The notes under the pieces are model-generated. The model was not told the DNA's origin, searched no databases, and saw only the letters and a list, made by a program, of their open reading frames with translations. Below, piece after piece: positions 8,540-16,113 of a stretch of DNA of 64,000 nucleotides (position 1 is its first letter; each line of letters starts with the position of its first letter). Made by a program: the position numbers and the translations under genes. Source of the stretch: Hymenobacter mellowenesis (GTDB taxonomy: Bacteria; Bacteroidota; Bacteroidia; Cytophagales; Hymenobacteraceae); NCBI RefSeq assembly GCF_030581005.1, contig NZ_JAUQSX010000005.1, positions 1 to 64,000 of the forward strand, read 5' to 3'.

Positions 8540-8968
8540 ATGCCGGCATCTAGCACAGAGCAAACCATCTCCCAGGTCATTGGAGCAATCATTATAATCC
8601 CAGAGTATGCTGGTTTAGAAGCAGCGCTACGTAATACCATCCCAGAACTTGAGGCAGATTATCAATTACTTACTGATGCTAATGAAGAATCCATCAAAGG
8701 ACCGTTCATCAAATACGGCATACTGGATGTGACTTTTCAGCACAACGAAACGCAGCAGTTTTTGAAAATTTTCTGTCAAGCGGATGATAGGGGGTGGTTT
8801 AACCATCTGAAAAAGACGGGAATCAAGCATGATTTTGACGAGTTTTTGGCTTATGTACTTGGATACCTCAAACACATTGAGCCCCTTTTTCCGGCTAAGG
8901 TTAACATCATCGACTGCTGCATGACCAATGACCAGTGGGTCTGGAGTGAAAAATACGAGTATTCTTAA
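8540..8968 (+). CDS. Unknown cytosolic protein, paralogue of the gene at 13968
   Basis: The 142-residue protein shares an end-to-end pattern with the product at 13968-14390: EQTI, IPEYAGLEAALR, IKGPFIKYGILDVTFQH, LLKIFC-type core and VxIxDCC near the C-terminus. Shared cysteines (IFCQ and IIDCC) stand out. The coding region is visibly more AT-rich than its neighbours, which suggests a different origin. No known family was recognised; size and acidity fit a toxin-immunity or antitoxin-like role, but this is inference. The junction at 8988 begins 20 bp past the stop. Confidence 0.65.
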   Translation: MPASSTEQTISQVIGAIIIIPEYAGLEAALRNTIPELEADYQLLTDANEESIKGPFIKYGILDVTFQHNETQQFLKIFCQADDRGWFNHLKKTGIKHDFDEFLAYVLGYLKHIEPLFPAKVNIIDCCMTNDQWVWSEKYEYS

Positions 8969-9059
8969 GGACTTGGTTTACCTTCGGACCGTTTTCTTGA
9001 ATACCTTTCTTCGTAACTGTCACTGCGACCAGGCCAGCGGAAAGGTGGTAACTAGCGCC

Positions 9060-9455
9060 ATGAAAATCTGGTGTTTACTCTGCTCGCTCTGCTTGCTGAC
9101 TTCGTGCGTGGAGCACTTTACCGCCGAAGAAGTCTGCGGCGCTTACGCCCCGGTGGGCTACGTACATAGCTTTGATACGCTTCGGTTGCGGCCCAACGGG
9201 ACGTACGAGCGAAGTATATACAACCGCAATCGGCAGCGGCGGCTCCACACCCAAGGCACGTGGCGCTTGGAAAAGAACCACCGACTGGTCTTCGAGCATT
9301 TTTACGTAAACCTGGACCGCGACTTGTCGTCCAACATCAGCGAATCTGCGGACGAATACATGTTCATCAATACTTATTTTGAAACGCAGCAGCGTGCCAT
9401 CCAATTTTGTGTGGGAGACCACGAAGGGCAGAACTGTTACCGCAAAGTGCAGTAG
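9060..9455 (+). CDS. Putative lipoprotein with lipocalin-like strand pattern
   Basis: The 131-residue protein has a lipoprotein signal and lipobox (KIWCLLCSLCLLTSC). The mature sequence runs GAYAPVGYVHSFDTLRLRPNGTYERSIYN ... GTWRLEKNHRLVFEHFYV. The repeated strand-turn layout and GTW motif are like lipocalin-type or copper-resistance-like small lipoproteins that start with a G-x-W signature. It is the last gene of the left arm before the Fic/recombinase hub. The ATG at 9060 was chosen because it puts the lipobox at residue 16. Confidence 0.55.
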   Translation: MKIWCLLCSLCLLTSCVEHFTAEEVCGAYAPVGYVHSFDTLRLRPNGTYERSIYNRNRQRRLHTQGTWRLEKNHRLVFEHFYVNLDRDLSSNISESADEYMFINTYFETQQRAIQFCVGDHEGQNCYRKVQ

Positions 9456-9569
9456 CCGCAACGGGCTGCGCGTGGCGCAGCCTACCGGACGTGTGCTCTT
9501 GCTGAAACTGGACAGTGAAACTCTCCTTTTACTAGAATCCCTCTTACCTGCTTCGAGCACTGCCGGGGG
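9456..9569. other. Gap between left arm and Fic gene
   Basis: There is no gene here. A possible very degenerate junction relative (CTCCTTTTACTAGAAT, about 9518-9533) is present, but it is too diverged to count. Confidence 0.3.
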
Positions 9570-10679
9570 CTACGCTTCGGAAGCCAATCGGTAGCTGGTG
9601 CTGCGCCCGCCGGCGCCTTCGTGCACCAGCACGCCCTTGGCCACCAGGTCGGCAATGTCGCGTCCGGCCGTGTCTTGGGAACAATGCGCCATGCGGGCCC
9701 ACTTGGCCGTCGTGAACTTGCCCTCGAAACCGTCGAGCAGGCGCGTGAACAACTGGCGCTGCCGTTCGGTGAAGGCCGTCTGCCGGTGGCGCTCCCAGAA
9801 GTGCGCTTTGGCCAGCACTTGGGCCAAGGTCTGTTCGGCGGCCTCCAGGGCCCGGCCCAGGCACCCGAGGAACCACGTCAGCCACGGCGTGACGTCCAAC
9901 GGGCCGCGTTGGCTGGCCTCGAGCAGGTCGTAGTAGGCCTGGCGCTCGGCCTGGATTTGCGCCGACATGCTGTAGCAGCGCTGGCCCGTGCCGTCGGCGC
10001 GGGCCAACTGCAAATCGGCGATGGCCCGGGCGATACGCCCGTTCCCGTCGTCGAAGGGGTGGATCGTCACAAACCAAAAATGGGCCAGCCCTGCTTTGAG
10101 CACGGGGTCCAGGCCTTGGCCGGCATTGAACCAGGTCAAGAACTGTTGCATCTGCGCCGCTAATTGCTCGGCCGGGGGCGCGTCGTAGTGCACGCGCTCG
10201 CGGCCCAGCGGCCCGGACACGACCTGCATGGGCCCGGTGCGCCACGCGCCCACCTGCAGCGGGTAGAGGCCGCTGTAGCCCGTGGGAAACAAGGCCGCGT
10301 GCCAGCCGAACAGGCGTTCCGCCGTCAGCGGCGCCGCGGCCTGCTGGGTGGCGTCGAGCAGCATGGCCACCACGCCCTCTACCCGCCGGTCGGCGGGCGG
10401 CAAGGCGGCCTGCTCCAGCCCCAGGCGCCAGGCAATGGAGGAGCGCACCGAGGCCGGAGGCAGCAGCTCGCCTTCAATCTCGCTGGACTTGAGCACATCG
10501 AGCGTGAGCGTGTGCAGCGTGGCTTCGGCCCGCAGGTCCACGCCCAGCGCCTCCAACCGGCCCAACAGCCGGCCCTGCCGGTGGCGCACCGCGCCCAACA
10601 ACGCTTCCAGGGCCGCCGGGTTCCAGGTAAAGGACGGCCAGCCCGGGCGTTGGTGAATGTAGGGGGCTAATCTCCGCAT
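9570..10679 (-). CDS. Fic domain protein (AMPylase family, class II-like)
   Basis: The 369-residue protein has the canonical Fic core HPFDDGNGRIAR (about residues 207-218), matching HxFx(D/E)GNGRxxR. The His acts as general base and the loop binds nucleotide. Near residues 65-70 lies SSEIEG, which fits the (S/T)xxxE(G/N) inhibitory helix signature that blocks ATP in class II Fic proteins, so the enzyme is probably self-restrained. The C-terminal 80 residues look like a winged helix (FEGKFTTAKWARMAHCSQDTAGRDIADLV), suggesting DNA contact or autoregulation. It is encoded at the centre of the array with the recombinase 53 bp away on the same strand. Confidence 0.92.
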   Translation of the reverse strand: MRRLAPYIHQRPGWPSFTWNPAALEALLGAVRHRQGRLLGRLEALGVDLRAEATLHTLTLDVLKSSEIEGELLPPASVRSSIAWRLGLEQAALPPADRRVEGVVAMLLDATQQAAAPLTAERLFGWHAALFPTGYSGLYPLQVGAWRTGPMQVVSGPLGRERVHYDAPPAEQLAAQMQQFLTWFNAGQGLDPVLKAGLAHFWFVTIHPFDDGNGRIARAIADLQLARADGTGQRCYSMSAQIQAERQAYYDLLEASQRGPLDVTPWLTWFLGCLGRALEAAEQTLAQVLAKAHFWERHRQTAFTERQRQLFTRLLDGFEGKFTTAKWARMAHCSQDTAGRDIADLVAKGVLVHEGAGGRSTSYRLASEA

Positions 10680-10732
10680 AATCTGCGGCGAATATACCGC
10701 CTATTCTCCGCACCTGCTGAAGCGCGGCCTGG

Positions 10733-11347
10733 TCACGTCGCGGGGACGACCACCGGACTGGGCAAGGGCTGGGCGTACAGGGCCACGCCGCGGTGGTGGA
10801 GGTACTTGTAAAACGTAGCCTTGCAGATGCGCAGGCTGCGGGCCATGTCGTCGACGCTCAGCTCGCGGGCCTTGTAAAGCAACTCGGCGGCGCGGGCCGT
10901 GCGCTGGGCTTCTTCCGAGAGGCCCGGCTTGCGCCCGCCGACGCGGCCCCGGGCGCGGGCGGCGGCCAGTCCGGCCAGGGTGCGCTCGCGGATGGGCTCG
11001 CGCTCGAACTCGGCCAGGGAGGCAAACAGGTTGAGCACGAGCCGGCCCTGCGCGGAAGCGGTATTGATGGCATCGGTCAGCGAAATCAAGCCAATGCCAC
11101 GGCGCTGGAAGTCAGCCACCAGATCGAGCAGGTGCTTAAGCGAGCGGCCCAGCCGGTCGAGCTTGTAGATATAAACCGTGTCGCCCGGGCGCACCTGCAG
11201 CAAGAGTTTGTCGAGTTCGACCCGAGCGGCCAACGCGCCCGACGCTTTTTCTTGGTAAATGAGCTCGCAGCCGGCCTGGGTCAGGGCATCGAGTTGAAGT
11301 TCCAAGTTTTGGTCGCGGGTGGAGACGCGGGCGTAGCCAATCTTCAT
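10733..11347 (-). CDS. Small serine recombinase (resolvase/invertase family)
   Basis: The 204-residue protein begins KIGYARVSTRDQNLELQLDA, with the nucleophile Ser at residue 9. It carries the family motifs YKLDRLGRSLKHLLDL and FASLAEFEREPIRERTLAGL followed by a C-terminal helix-turn-helix (LSVDDMARSLRICKATFYKYL). It should cut and rejoin DNA by the serine mechanism for cointegrate resolution or inversion. Three evenly spaced palindromes lie just upstream of its start and are probably its own binding site. No transposase gene or terminal repeats of a Tn3-type element were seen, so it appears to be a free-standing recombinase at the point where junction polarity flips. Confidence 0.93.
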   Translation of the reverse strand: MKIGYARVSTRDQNLELQLDALTQAGCELIYQEKASGALAARVELDKLLLQVRPGDTVYIYKLDRLGRSLKHLLDLVADFQRRGIGLISLTDAINTASAQGRLVLNLFASLAEFEREPIRERTLAGLAAARARGRVGGRKPGLSEEAQRTARAAELLYKARELSVDDMARSLRICKATFYKYLHHRGVALYAQPLPSPVVVPAT

Positions 11348-11353
11348 GCGGAG

Positions 11354-11420
11354 GAGTTTACGAAACTCATCTCCTAACGGCGTTTCGTAAACTTTGAATG
11401 ATAGACGAGTTTCTTAAACT
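11354..11420. promoter_or_regulatory. Putative recombination/operator site: three 11-bp palindromes
   Basis: GTTTACGAAAC (11356-11366), GTTTCGTAAAC (11382-11392) and GTTTCTTAAAC (11409-11419) have centres 26 and 27 bp apart, just upstream of the recombinase start. Even spacing of small inverted repeats is what is expected for a res or operator site of a small serine recombinase. Occupancy would also repress the gene. Each palindrome is close in form to the GTTYANNNAAAS core of the array junctions. Confidence 0.6.
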
Positions 11421-11726
11421 TGATATAGGCCCCGGATGGCTGTCCCATGCCTTAACGCAACTTGCAGACTGTGTCGTTTAGTGGTTCAGGGAAAGGAGCG
11501 TTAAGCTTTGCGGCCGTCTCTAAATGCTAGTACGGACTTGAGTACGAGCAGCACATAAAGTCCTTTATTCGGCTTCATTTCAGGGCTAAGCGCTGCGCCT
11601 ACCGCCACCAGGGCGTAGGCAGGGGTGGTTATCGCTCCGTTTTAAAAGTCTGCAAAGCGGATAATTCGTCTTTGGCCTTGGCAGGCCGGGCGTTACCTTT
11701 ATTCACCCCTCCCCAAACGGCCCCCC
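11421..11726. other. Gap right of the recombinase with first right-arm junction
   Basis: No open frame of note. GTTCAGGGAAAGGAG at 11484-11498 is a degenerate copy of the right-arm junction core and marks the inner end of that arm. Confidence 0.4.
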
Positions 11727-12299
11727 ATGAAAGGACAACTGCTTTGCTTCCTGCTGCTGGCCGTGGCCGCCTGCTCCAAGGACGACCCCGCGGCCGGCTT
11801 GCCCGCCGCCACCCACACGGGCGCCAACACCGCCGGCTGCCGCATTAACGGGCAAGTGTTCGTGGCTTCAGGCTACGGCAGCGGCCTGAGCAAAGTCGAA
11901 GGTATGGGCGGCGGCTTTGCTTACGACAGCGCGTACTACCTGCGCCTGAACGGCAAGTTCGGCGACCGCGAAGGCAGCCTACACCTCTTTTTGAATAGCG
12001 TTCCCAGAAAAACGAGCCTGCCCCTGCGGAAGGTGTACCCATTGAATCAGAATACGCCCGTTATGCCTGCTGCGGGTCCGAATCAGTGTAAGAACTACGC
12101 GGTATTCTTCCCAAACGACAACAGGCAAGAGCTATACTGCACTGACAACGTGCACACTGGAAAAGTAGAGGTGACCCATGCGGACTTAACGCCTAACCAA
12201 CTTGTTGCCGCGGGCACTTTCGAGTTCACCGCCGTCAGCAACCTCGACCCGGCCAAGACCCTCACGGTGACCGAGGGACGGTTCGACCGCAAACAGTAA
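11727..12299 (+). CDS. DUF6252-like lipoprotein
   Basis: The 190-residue protein has a lipoprotein signal (MKGQLLCFLLLAVAAC). The mature part contains TAGCRINGQVFVA and ends GTFEFTAVSNLDPAKTLTVTEGRFD. That combination, a small-protein start with a ...INGQ... strand and a GTFEFTA...TEGRFD close, is characteristic of the DUF6252-type lipoproteins common in Bacteroidota, of unknown role. The assignment is by remembered motif. The junction core at 12311 begins 12 bp beyond the stop. Confidence 0.65.
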   Translation: MKGQLLCFLLLAVAACSKDDPAAGLPAATHTGANTAGCRINGQVFVASGYGSGLSKVEGMGGGFAYDSAYYLRLNGKFGDREGSLHLFLNSVPRKTSLPLRKVYPLNQNTPVMPAAGPNQCKNYAVFFPNDNRQELYCTDNVHTGKVEVTHADLTPNQLVAAGTFEFTAVSNLDPAKTLTVTEGRFDRKQ

Positions 12300-12326
12300 G
12301 TTCTTTTCTAGTCAAACTAAACGGTC

Positions 12327-12602
12327 CTATCTGTGGTCAAAGACTTGTTTGGTCCACACCAGGCGTTCGGTAATGAACGCAGGGGACTGCAAGTACTCCA
12401 GCAGCGCGTCGTCGTCCTCGGGGGAGAGCGCGGCGCTGATGTGGTGCGCCCCGTGCAGCAGAACCCAGATGCACGTGGCGTCTTGGCGCTGCAGCGCGCC
12501 AAGCAGGTCCAGCTGCTGTTGGTATGGGGTGACCTTGCCCGCTTTCAGGTACCGGATGGGTTTGGGTTGGCATGGCACTTCGGCCACCGAATAAGTCAGC
12601 AT
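12327..12602 (-). CDS. Small hypothetical protein
   Basis: The 91-residue protein (MLTYSVAEVPCQPKPIRYLK) is soluble, with an acidic centre ALSPEDDDALLEYLQSPAFITERLVWTK. No motif was recognised. The ATG at 12602 was preferred over an upstream non-ATG start at 12701, which would overlap the junction at 12683. It is the only reverse gene in the inner right arm. It sits between junctions at 12311 and 12683, which makes it one discrete unit inverted relative to its neighbours. Confidence 0.5.
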   Translation of the reverse strand: MLTYSVAEVPCQPKPIRYLKAGKVTPYQQQLDLLGALQRQDATCIWVLLHGAHHISAALSPEDDDALLEYLQSPAFITERLVWTKQVFDHR

Positions 12603-12812
12603 TATGCCACGTGGAAAACAGGCACGCCCAACAACGACCGCACGGACGGGCAAGTAAGTACGGGGGGGGCAATGGCACGCCCGTTCAGTGAAAGGGTCCA
12701 ATCTAACGAAAGGAACATGCTTTTTGCCTTCCGTTTTGCAATATTGGGCACGTGGCCGTGTTGATTGCCTCGGCCCGCGCCCTTCTCTTGGCGCGCCCTT
12801 TCGCCTCCGTTC

Positions 12813-13322
12813 ATGTCCCCCCCGGCACCGATGCCTCCAAGCTTCTTCCTTGTGCTGTTCCTACTGTGCTGCGGTGGGCTTGCGCACGCACAACTGCCCC
12901 TATCTTCCGTGGAAATTAGCTCAGGAGACAGCACTATCTCCTTTAAAACCGTTCCCAGCCTTAGCCCCGGCTTTCGCGTGCGCTTTGACAGCACGGTCAC
13001 CCGCGTCGGCGTGGAGGGAAACACCGTGACCGAAGTGGTGGTCTACAACCGGAACCAAGCCAAGGTGGAGACGACCTACTCACCGCGCGGCGTGGTGCGG
13101 CGCATTGCGCCCGCGGCCGGCGCCAACGGCCACCTGGTCCCCCACGGGTTTCACTATATTTTCTATCCCACGGGCAGCATCTACCAGATGAGCCGTTGGT
13201 CATTCGGCGAACTGAAACAGACGGTCCACTATAATGAACGTGGGCAGGTCATCCGGGTCTTCAACTACCAACATAACCAGCTCGTACCGCCTCGCAAAAG
13301 CACCAAGGTGACTAAAAAATGA
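12813..13322 (+). CDS. Secreted protein with MORN/YwqK-like repeats
   Basis: The 169-residue product has a signal peptide (PPSFFLVLFLLCCGGLAHAQ); an inner ATG at 12831 is an equally good start. The mature region has repeated two-strand units of the type NTVTEVVVYNRNQAKVETTYSPRGVVRRI and GELKQTVHYNERGQVIRVFNY. These resemble the antitoxin YwqK or RHS-like short repeats that form elongated beta surfaces. The C-terminus is basic (PPRKSTKVTKK). Junction cores lie at 12683 and 13336. Confidence 0.55.
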   Translation: MSPPAPMPPSFFLVLFLLCCGGLAHAQLPLSSVEISSGDSTISFKTVPSLSPGFRVRFDSTVTRVGVEGNTVTEVVVYNRNQAKVETTYSPRGVVRRIAPAAGANGHLVPHGFHYIFYPTGSIYQMSRWSFGELKQTVHYNERGQVIRVFNYQHNQLVPPRKSTKVTKK

Positions 13323-13448
13323 CACCCACGCTGCAGTTCACAAAAACGGTGGTACTTTCACTTCATGCTTTGTGGCGACGGTTGCGTTTCCTCACGCGTC
13401 AGGCGCTGCGCATGCCTGCACCACCACGCTTCCCTTTGTTTGGCTGGA

Positions 13449-13871
13449 ATGAACCGCTCCCTGTTGCTCCTCGTCCTACTCGAGCTCACAGCCTGCGGCA
13501 AAAAGGATGATGCCGCCCCCGCTGCCAACGCCTCGATCGTGGGCACCTGGAACTTGCAGTCCCGGCGCGAGCAACAGGTGGTCCTGAACGGGGCCGCTGG
13601 CACCAATGCGGACAACACCGTGCCTTATGCCAACGCCACCGTGACCTACGCGGCCGACGGCACGTATTCGGGCTTGGTCAACGGCGTGGCGTTCTCTCCC
13701 GGCGCAACGTATGCCCTCAACGGCACCACCCTGACCACGACCTTCCCCGTCATCGGGCCGGTGAGCGCGCAAGTCACCGAGCTCTCGGCCACCCGCTTGG
13801 TGCTCGTGCAGACGGATCAGAACTACAACAACACGCTCCGTATTATTACCACAACCACCGCCACGCGATGA
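13449..13871 (+). CDS. Lipocalin-like lipoprotein
   Basis: The 140-residue protein has a lipoprotein signal (RSLLLLVLLELTAC). It then shows ASIVGTWNLQSRREQQVVLN, ATVTYAADGTYSGLVNGVAF, YALNGTTLTTTFPVIGP and TRLVLVQTDQNYNNTLRI. The GTWxLxS opening plus regularly spaced strands is typical of the lipocalin-like lipoprotein domain abundant in Bacteroidota surface lipoproteins. The start was chosen to place the lipobox Cys at residue 16. The junction core at 13888 begins 17 bp after the stop. Confidence 0.65.
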   Translation: MNRSLLLLVLLELTACGKKDDAAPAANASIVGTWNLQSRREQQVVLNGAAGTNADNTVPYANATVTYAADGTYSGLVNGVAFSPGATYALNGTTLTTTFPVIGPVSAQVTELSATRLVLVQTDQNYNNTLRIITTTTATR

Positions 13872-13967
13872 ACCCAGACCGGCGCCTGTTCAGCAAAATG
13901 GTCGAATGGTCAAGAAGGCCGTTCACCCAGAGGAACCGGTATACAGTCGCTTCCGTAACCACTCACG

Positions 13968-14390
13968 ATGCCGAAGCCTAACCCCGAACAAACCATCGCT
14001 TATGCCATTGGAAAGCGGCTGTTGCTTCCTGATTACACCAGCATAGAAGCGGCTCTTAGAAGGGAGCTCCGGGAGCTTGACGCGGAGTATGCGCTGCAAA
14101 CCAAAGAGGAGGACATCAAAGGGCTTTTTGTCAAGTATGGCTACCTGGACGTGACGTTTCAGCACCGGCAAACCCCGCAGTTGCTGAAGATTTTCTGTGA
14201 AGCAACGACGGTTGTCTACTTCAACCCCATTTACAAAGGTGAAAAAGCGTTTGATATGGACGAGATGTACGCCTACTATGCGAAGTATATTCAGGCAATC
14301 GATTCGCTCTTCCCGGCGGAGGTTAAAATCGTCGACTGCTGCCTCACCACTGACGAGGACGTATGGTTTGAGAAGCACTTCTACATCTAA
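13968..14390 (+). CDS. Unknown cytosolic protein, paralogue of the gene at 8540
   Basis: The 140-residue protein is a clear paralogue of the product at 8540-8968. It shares EQTIAYAIG at the N-terminus, LLPDYTSIEAALR, DIKGLFVKYGYLDVTFQH, LLKIFCEA and VKIVDCCLT. Its codon use is more GC-rich than the left-arm copy, so the two are not a recent duplication. The family is unrecognised; the paired cysteines and conserved FVKYGYLDVTFQH are the best search handles. The junction at 14455 begins 65 bp past the stop. Confidence 0.65.
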   Translation: MPKPNPEQTIAYAIGKRLLLPDYTSIEAALRRELRELDAEYALQTKEEDIKGLFVKYGYLDVTFQHRQTPQLLKIFCEATTVVYFNPIYKGEKAFDMDEMYAYYAKYIQAIDSLFPAEVKIVDCCLTTDEDVWFEKHFYI

Positions 14391-14516
14391 AGGCTCACTA
14401 CTCGGAGCACTGCCGCTCGGCTGTTTATAAGCAGGTAATCAGTAGGTCAATACAGTTCAGCGAAAGGGTCTGAATGAAATAAGGGGCAATAGTTTTACCA
14501 AACATTTGCCATTCCG

Positions 14517-14888
14517 ATGTGCTGTCCCCGCCCTTCCTACGTCTGCACGTCCGCCGGCATTCATTTGCCCAACTGCAGGTGCCTGGCCAGCTGGTCAGCA
14601 ATCACCCGGGTGGAAGCGGCAATGCTCGCCGGGGGCGATGAAATAAACGAAAACACCTACTACCTTTTCGTTCACGCCCAGGGCATCGTTCTCAAAACAG
14701 ATAGCACGTGGGAAAACGCCGAAGCCTATGCCGCCCTTCAGCGGGGGCTGGTGGAGCACCTGCCGGGTTTCGGGTCAGAGTGGCAGCGCGCAGTGAACCG
14801 GCGGTTTGCGCAAACCCCGCATTGGAAGCAGCAACTCTTTGCCACTTTTTATTACAAAGACAAAGTGGTGATTTATCCGTGTGCGTAA
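14517..14888 (+). CDS. Unknown protein, N-terminus doubtful (possible G-run frameshift)
   Basis: The C-terminal two thirds look real: GDEINENTYYLFVHAQGIVLKT..., ALQRGLVEHLPGFGSEWQRAV, WKQQLFATFYYKDKVVIYPCA. The in-frame N-terminus (MCCPRPSYVCTSAGIHLPNC) is Cys/Arg-rich and looks off-frame. The adjacent frame reads VLSPPFLRLHVRRHSFAQLQ then VPGQLVSNHPGGSGNARR. It would join at GDEINEN if one G were removed from the GGGGG near 14632-14636. The product is about 120 residues either way. No family was recognised. The junction core at 14889 directly abuts the stop. Confidence 0.5.
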   Translation: MCCPRPSYVCTSAGIHLPNCRCLASWSAITRVEAAMLAGGDEINENTYYLFVHAQGIVLKTDSTWENAEAYAALQRGLVEHLPGFGSEWQRAVNRRFAQTPHWKQQLFATFYYKDKVVIYPCA

Positions 14889-14925
14889 GTTCACGCAAAG
14901 GGTAACGGGCCTTTCTTTGCGCGTG

Positions 14926-15327
14926 ATGAAGTTGGCCTACACCCTTGACCAGATGATTGCCCTACAAAGTGGTGGCGGCTACTTTGATTTGCACAATAAC
15001 TACGAGCTCGTGAGCGCCCTACACGATGGGGACCGCGGCTACCTCCACTTTGTAAAACGGACGGCTGCGTGGGTGAAGGGGGCCGACCCCTCCCATCTGG
15101 CCGTGGCGTTTGAGCAAGTGTCCCATTTCCAGGTTAGCGAAGGGATGCCGCTGCCTACTAGCGTTCAAGAAATAGGGTTCAAAGAGCCGGGAGACCTTGA
15201 TACCGACTCGTGGATGCTGGAACCTGGCGTTGGCCCGGTGCATATGTTGTTTCGAGTGGAGGACGACCACTTTATCCGGATAGGAGCGGAAACCTCATTC
15301 TTACTGACGAGTTGGCCCACCACTTGA
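14926..15327 (+). CDS. Hypothetical soluble protein
   Basis: The 133-residue protein (MKLAYTLDQMIALQSGGGYF) is acidic and soluble, with patterns such as LHDGDRGYLHFVKRTAAWVK and VAFEQVSHFQVSEGMPLPTS. The last residues (GAETSFLLTSWPTT) may be off-frame. Another frame from the same place reads GNLILTDELAHHLTAPRLSS and would run through the junction to about 15396. No lesion is needed to read the gene as given, so it is kept. No family was recognised. The junction core at 15343 begins 16 bp after this stop. Confidence 0.5.
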   Translation: MKLAYTLDQMIALQSGGGYFDLHNNYELVSALHDGDRGYLHFVKRTAAWVKGADPSHLAVAFEQVSHFQVSEGMPLPTSVQEIGFKEPGDLDTDSWMLEPGVGPVHMLFRVEDDHFIRIGAETSFLLTSWPTT

Positions 15328-15431
15328 CGGCTCCTCGGCTCAGTTCAGGCAAAGGGTCCGAATTGAATAACGAGGCAATAGCAAGCTTATCGTAGCGTTC
15401 TTGCTAACACTCTTTTCATTTCACTTGACGC

Positions 15432-16085
15432 ATGTGGCTTCGCTTGGTTGTCCTGACCTGTTGCATTCTTCGGTGCGGTTTGCTTGCTGGGCAGGTCCGG
15501 CCCCGTTACGACCACTTGGAACCCGCGCCGAGTTATTTTGACAGCTACAACTTCCAGCACACCTATTACCAAGCCGTTCGAGACGTGTTGTGCGCGGGGC
15601 TGCCGGATGACCCGCTGGCGCGCGTGTTCGTGCGGCGCTCGTTTGAGCCTGAATACGTGCTCTCGCTCGAAGAAAAGGACCGGCGCTATTACCTGACCTA
15701 TCGCGTGTGCCGCCGCAGTATCTGGGTGGGCCTAGCCGAAAAAAACCGCCGACCGGTCCCCGTTCACTCGAGCCGGGTTCCACTCCGCCAGCCCGTGGCC
15801 CTGGGCGTGGCCCAGGCGTTCAATGCCGCCATCAGGCAGTCCCGCTACCCCGCAGCGGGCAGCCAGTCCGGGATGGACGGTACGCAGTACACATTCACGG
15901 CTTTCCAACTCGGCATTGGCATGCGAGGCGGCGAGACGTGGTCCCCGCGCCCGCAAACGCCCATGTGGGCCTTGGTTGAATTGCAAAAAACCTTGCGCCT
16001 CGTCGCCCTGACGCCTACTAATGGCTTACTGCAAGAGAAACTGCTCCAACAGGCCCAACAACTGCTTCCCCGTTTGTCTAAATGA
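15432..16085 (+). CDS. Secreted protein of unknown function
   Basis: The 217-residue protein has a signal peptide (WLRLVVLTCCILRCGLLAGQ). The mature region includes YDHLEPAPSYFDSYNFQHTYYQAVRDVLCAGLPDDPLARVFVRRSFEPEYVLSLE and a conserved-looking VALGVAQAFNAAIRQSRYP. The stretch LARVFVRRSFEPEYVLSLEEKDRRYYLTYRV has the look of a periplasmic domain; no family was recalled. The gene ends tail-to-tail 28 bp from the next, a gap without a convincing junction. Confidence 0.55.
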   Translation: MWLRLVVLTCCILRCGLLAGQVRPRYDHLEPAPSYFDSYNFQHTYYQAVRDVLCAGLPDDPLARVFVRRSFEPEYVLSLEEKDRRYYLTYRVCRRSIWVGLAEKNRRPVPVHSSRVPLRQPVALGVAQAFNAAIRQSRYPAAGSQSGMDGTQYTFTAFQLGIGMRGGETWSPRPQTPMWALVELQKTLRLVALTPTNGLLQEKLLQQAQQLLPRLSK

Positions 16086-16113
16086 GGCTTTCGGTGCCGT
16101 CCTTTCGGGGTAT

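Larger units (their letters stand above)
166..9002 (+). repeat. Junction repeats, left arm (15 copies, core ACCSTTTNNNTGAAC)
   Basis: A 15-bp core recurs once between successive genes, always in the same orientation in this arm. Cores start at 166, 719, 1280, 1885, 2710, 3195, 3711, 4408, 4954, 5828, 6306, 7268, 7872, 8398 and 8988. The better copies extend upstream: at 3695-3725 and 1868-1899 the core is preceded by a shared CGTTTTCCGATT, and the copies at 7268, 7872 and 8398 keep related T-rich bases. In reverse complement the full unit reads GTTYANNNAAASGGTC then about GAATNGNAAAACGAGG, roughly 33 bp. Reverse-strand genes of this arm stop 6-60 bp from a core. The pattern is direct observation; the role as recombination junction is inference. 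Confidence 0.85.

Noticed and set aside
9518..9533. Extra junction copy in the gap before the Fic gene
   Set aside because: CTCCTTTTACTAGAAT shares only a few bases with the core; too weak to count.
10733..11347. A full Tn3-type transposon around the recombinase
   Set aside because: No TnpA gene and no 38-bp terminal inverted repeats were seen near the gene.
16072..16086. Junction copy at the tail-to-tail gene pair
   Set aside because: GTTTGTCTAAATGAG overlaps the stop codon of the upstream gene and matches only at GTT and AAA; counted as absent.
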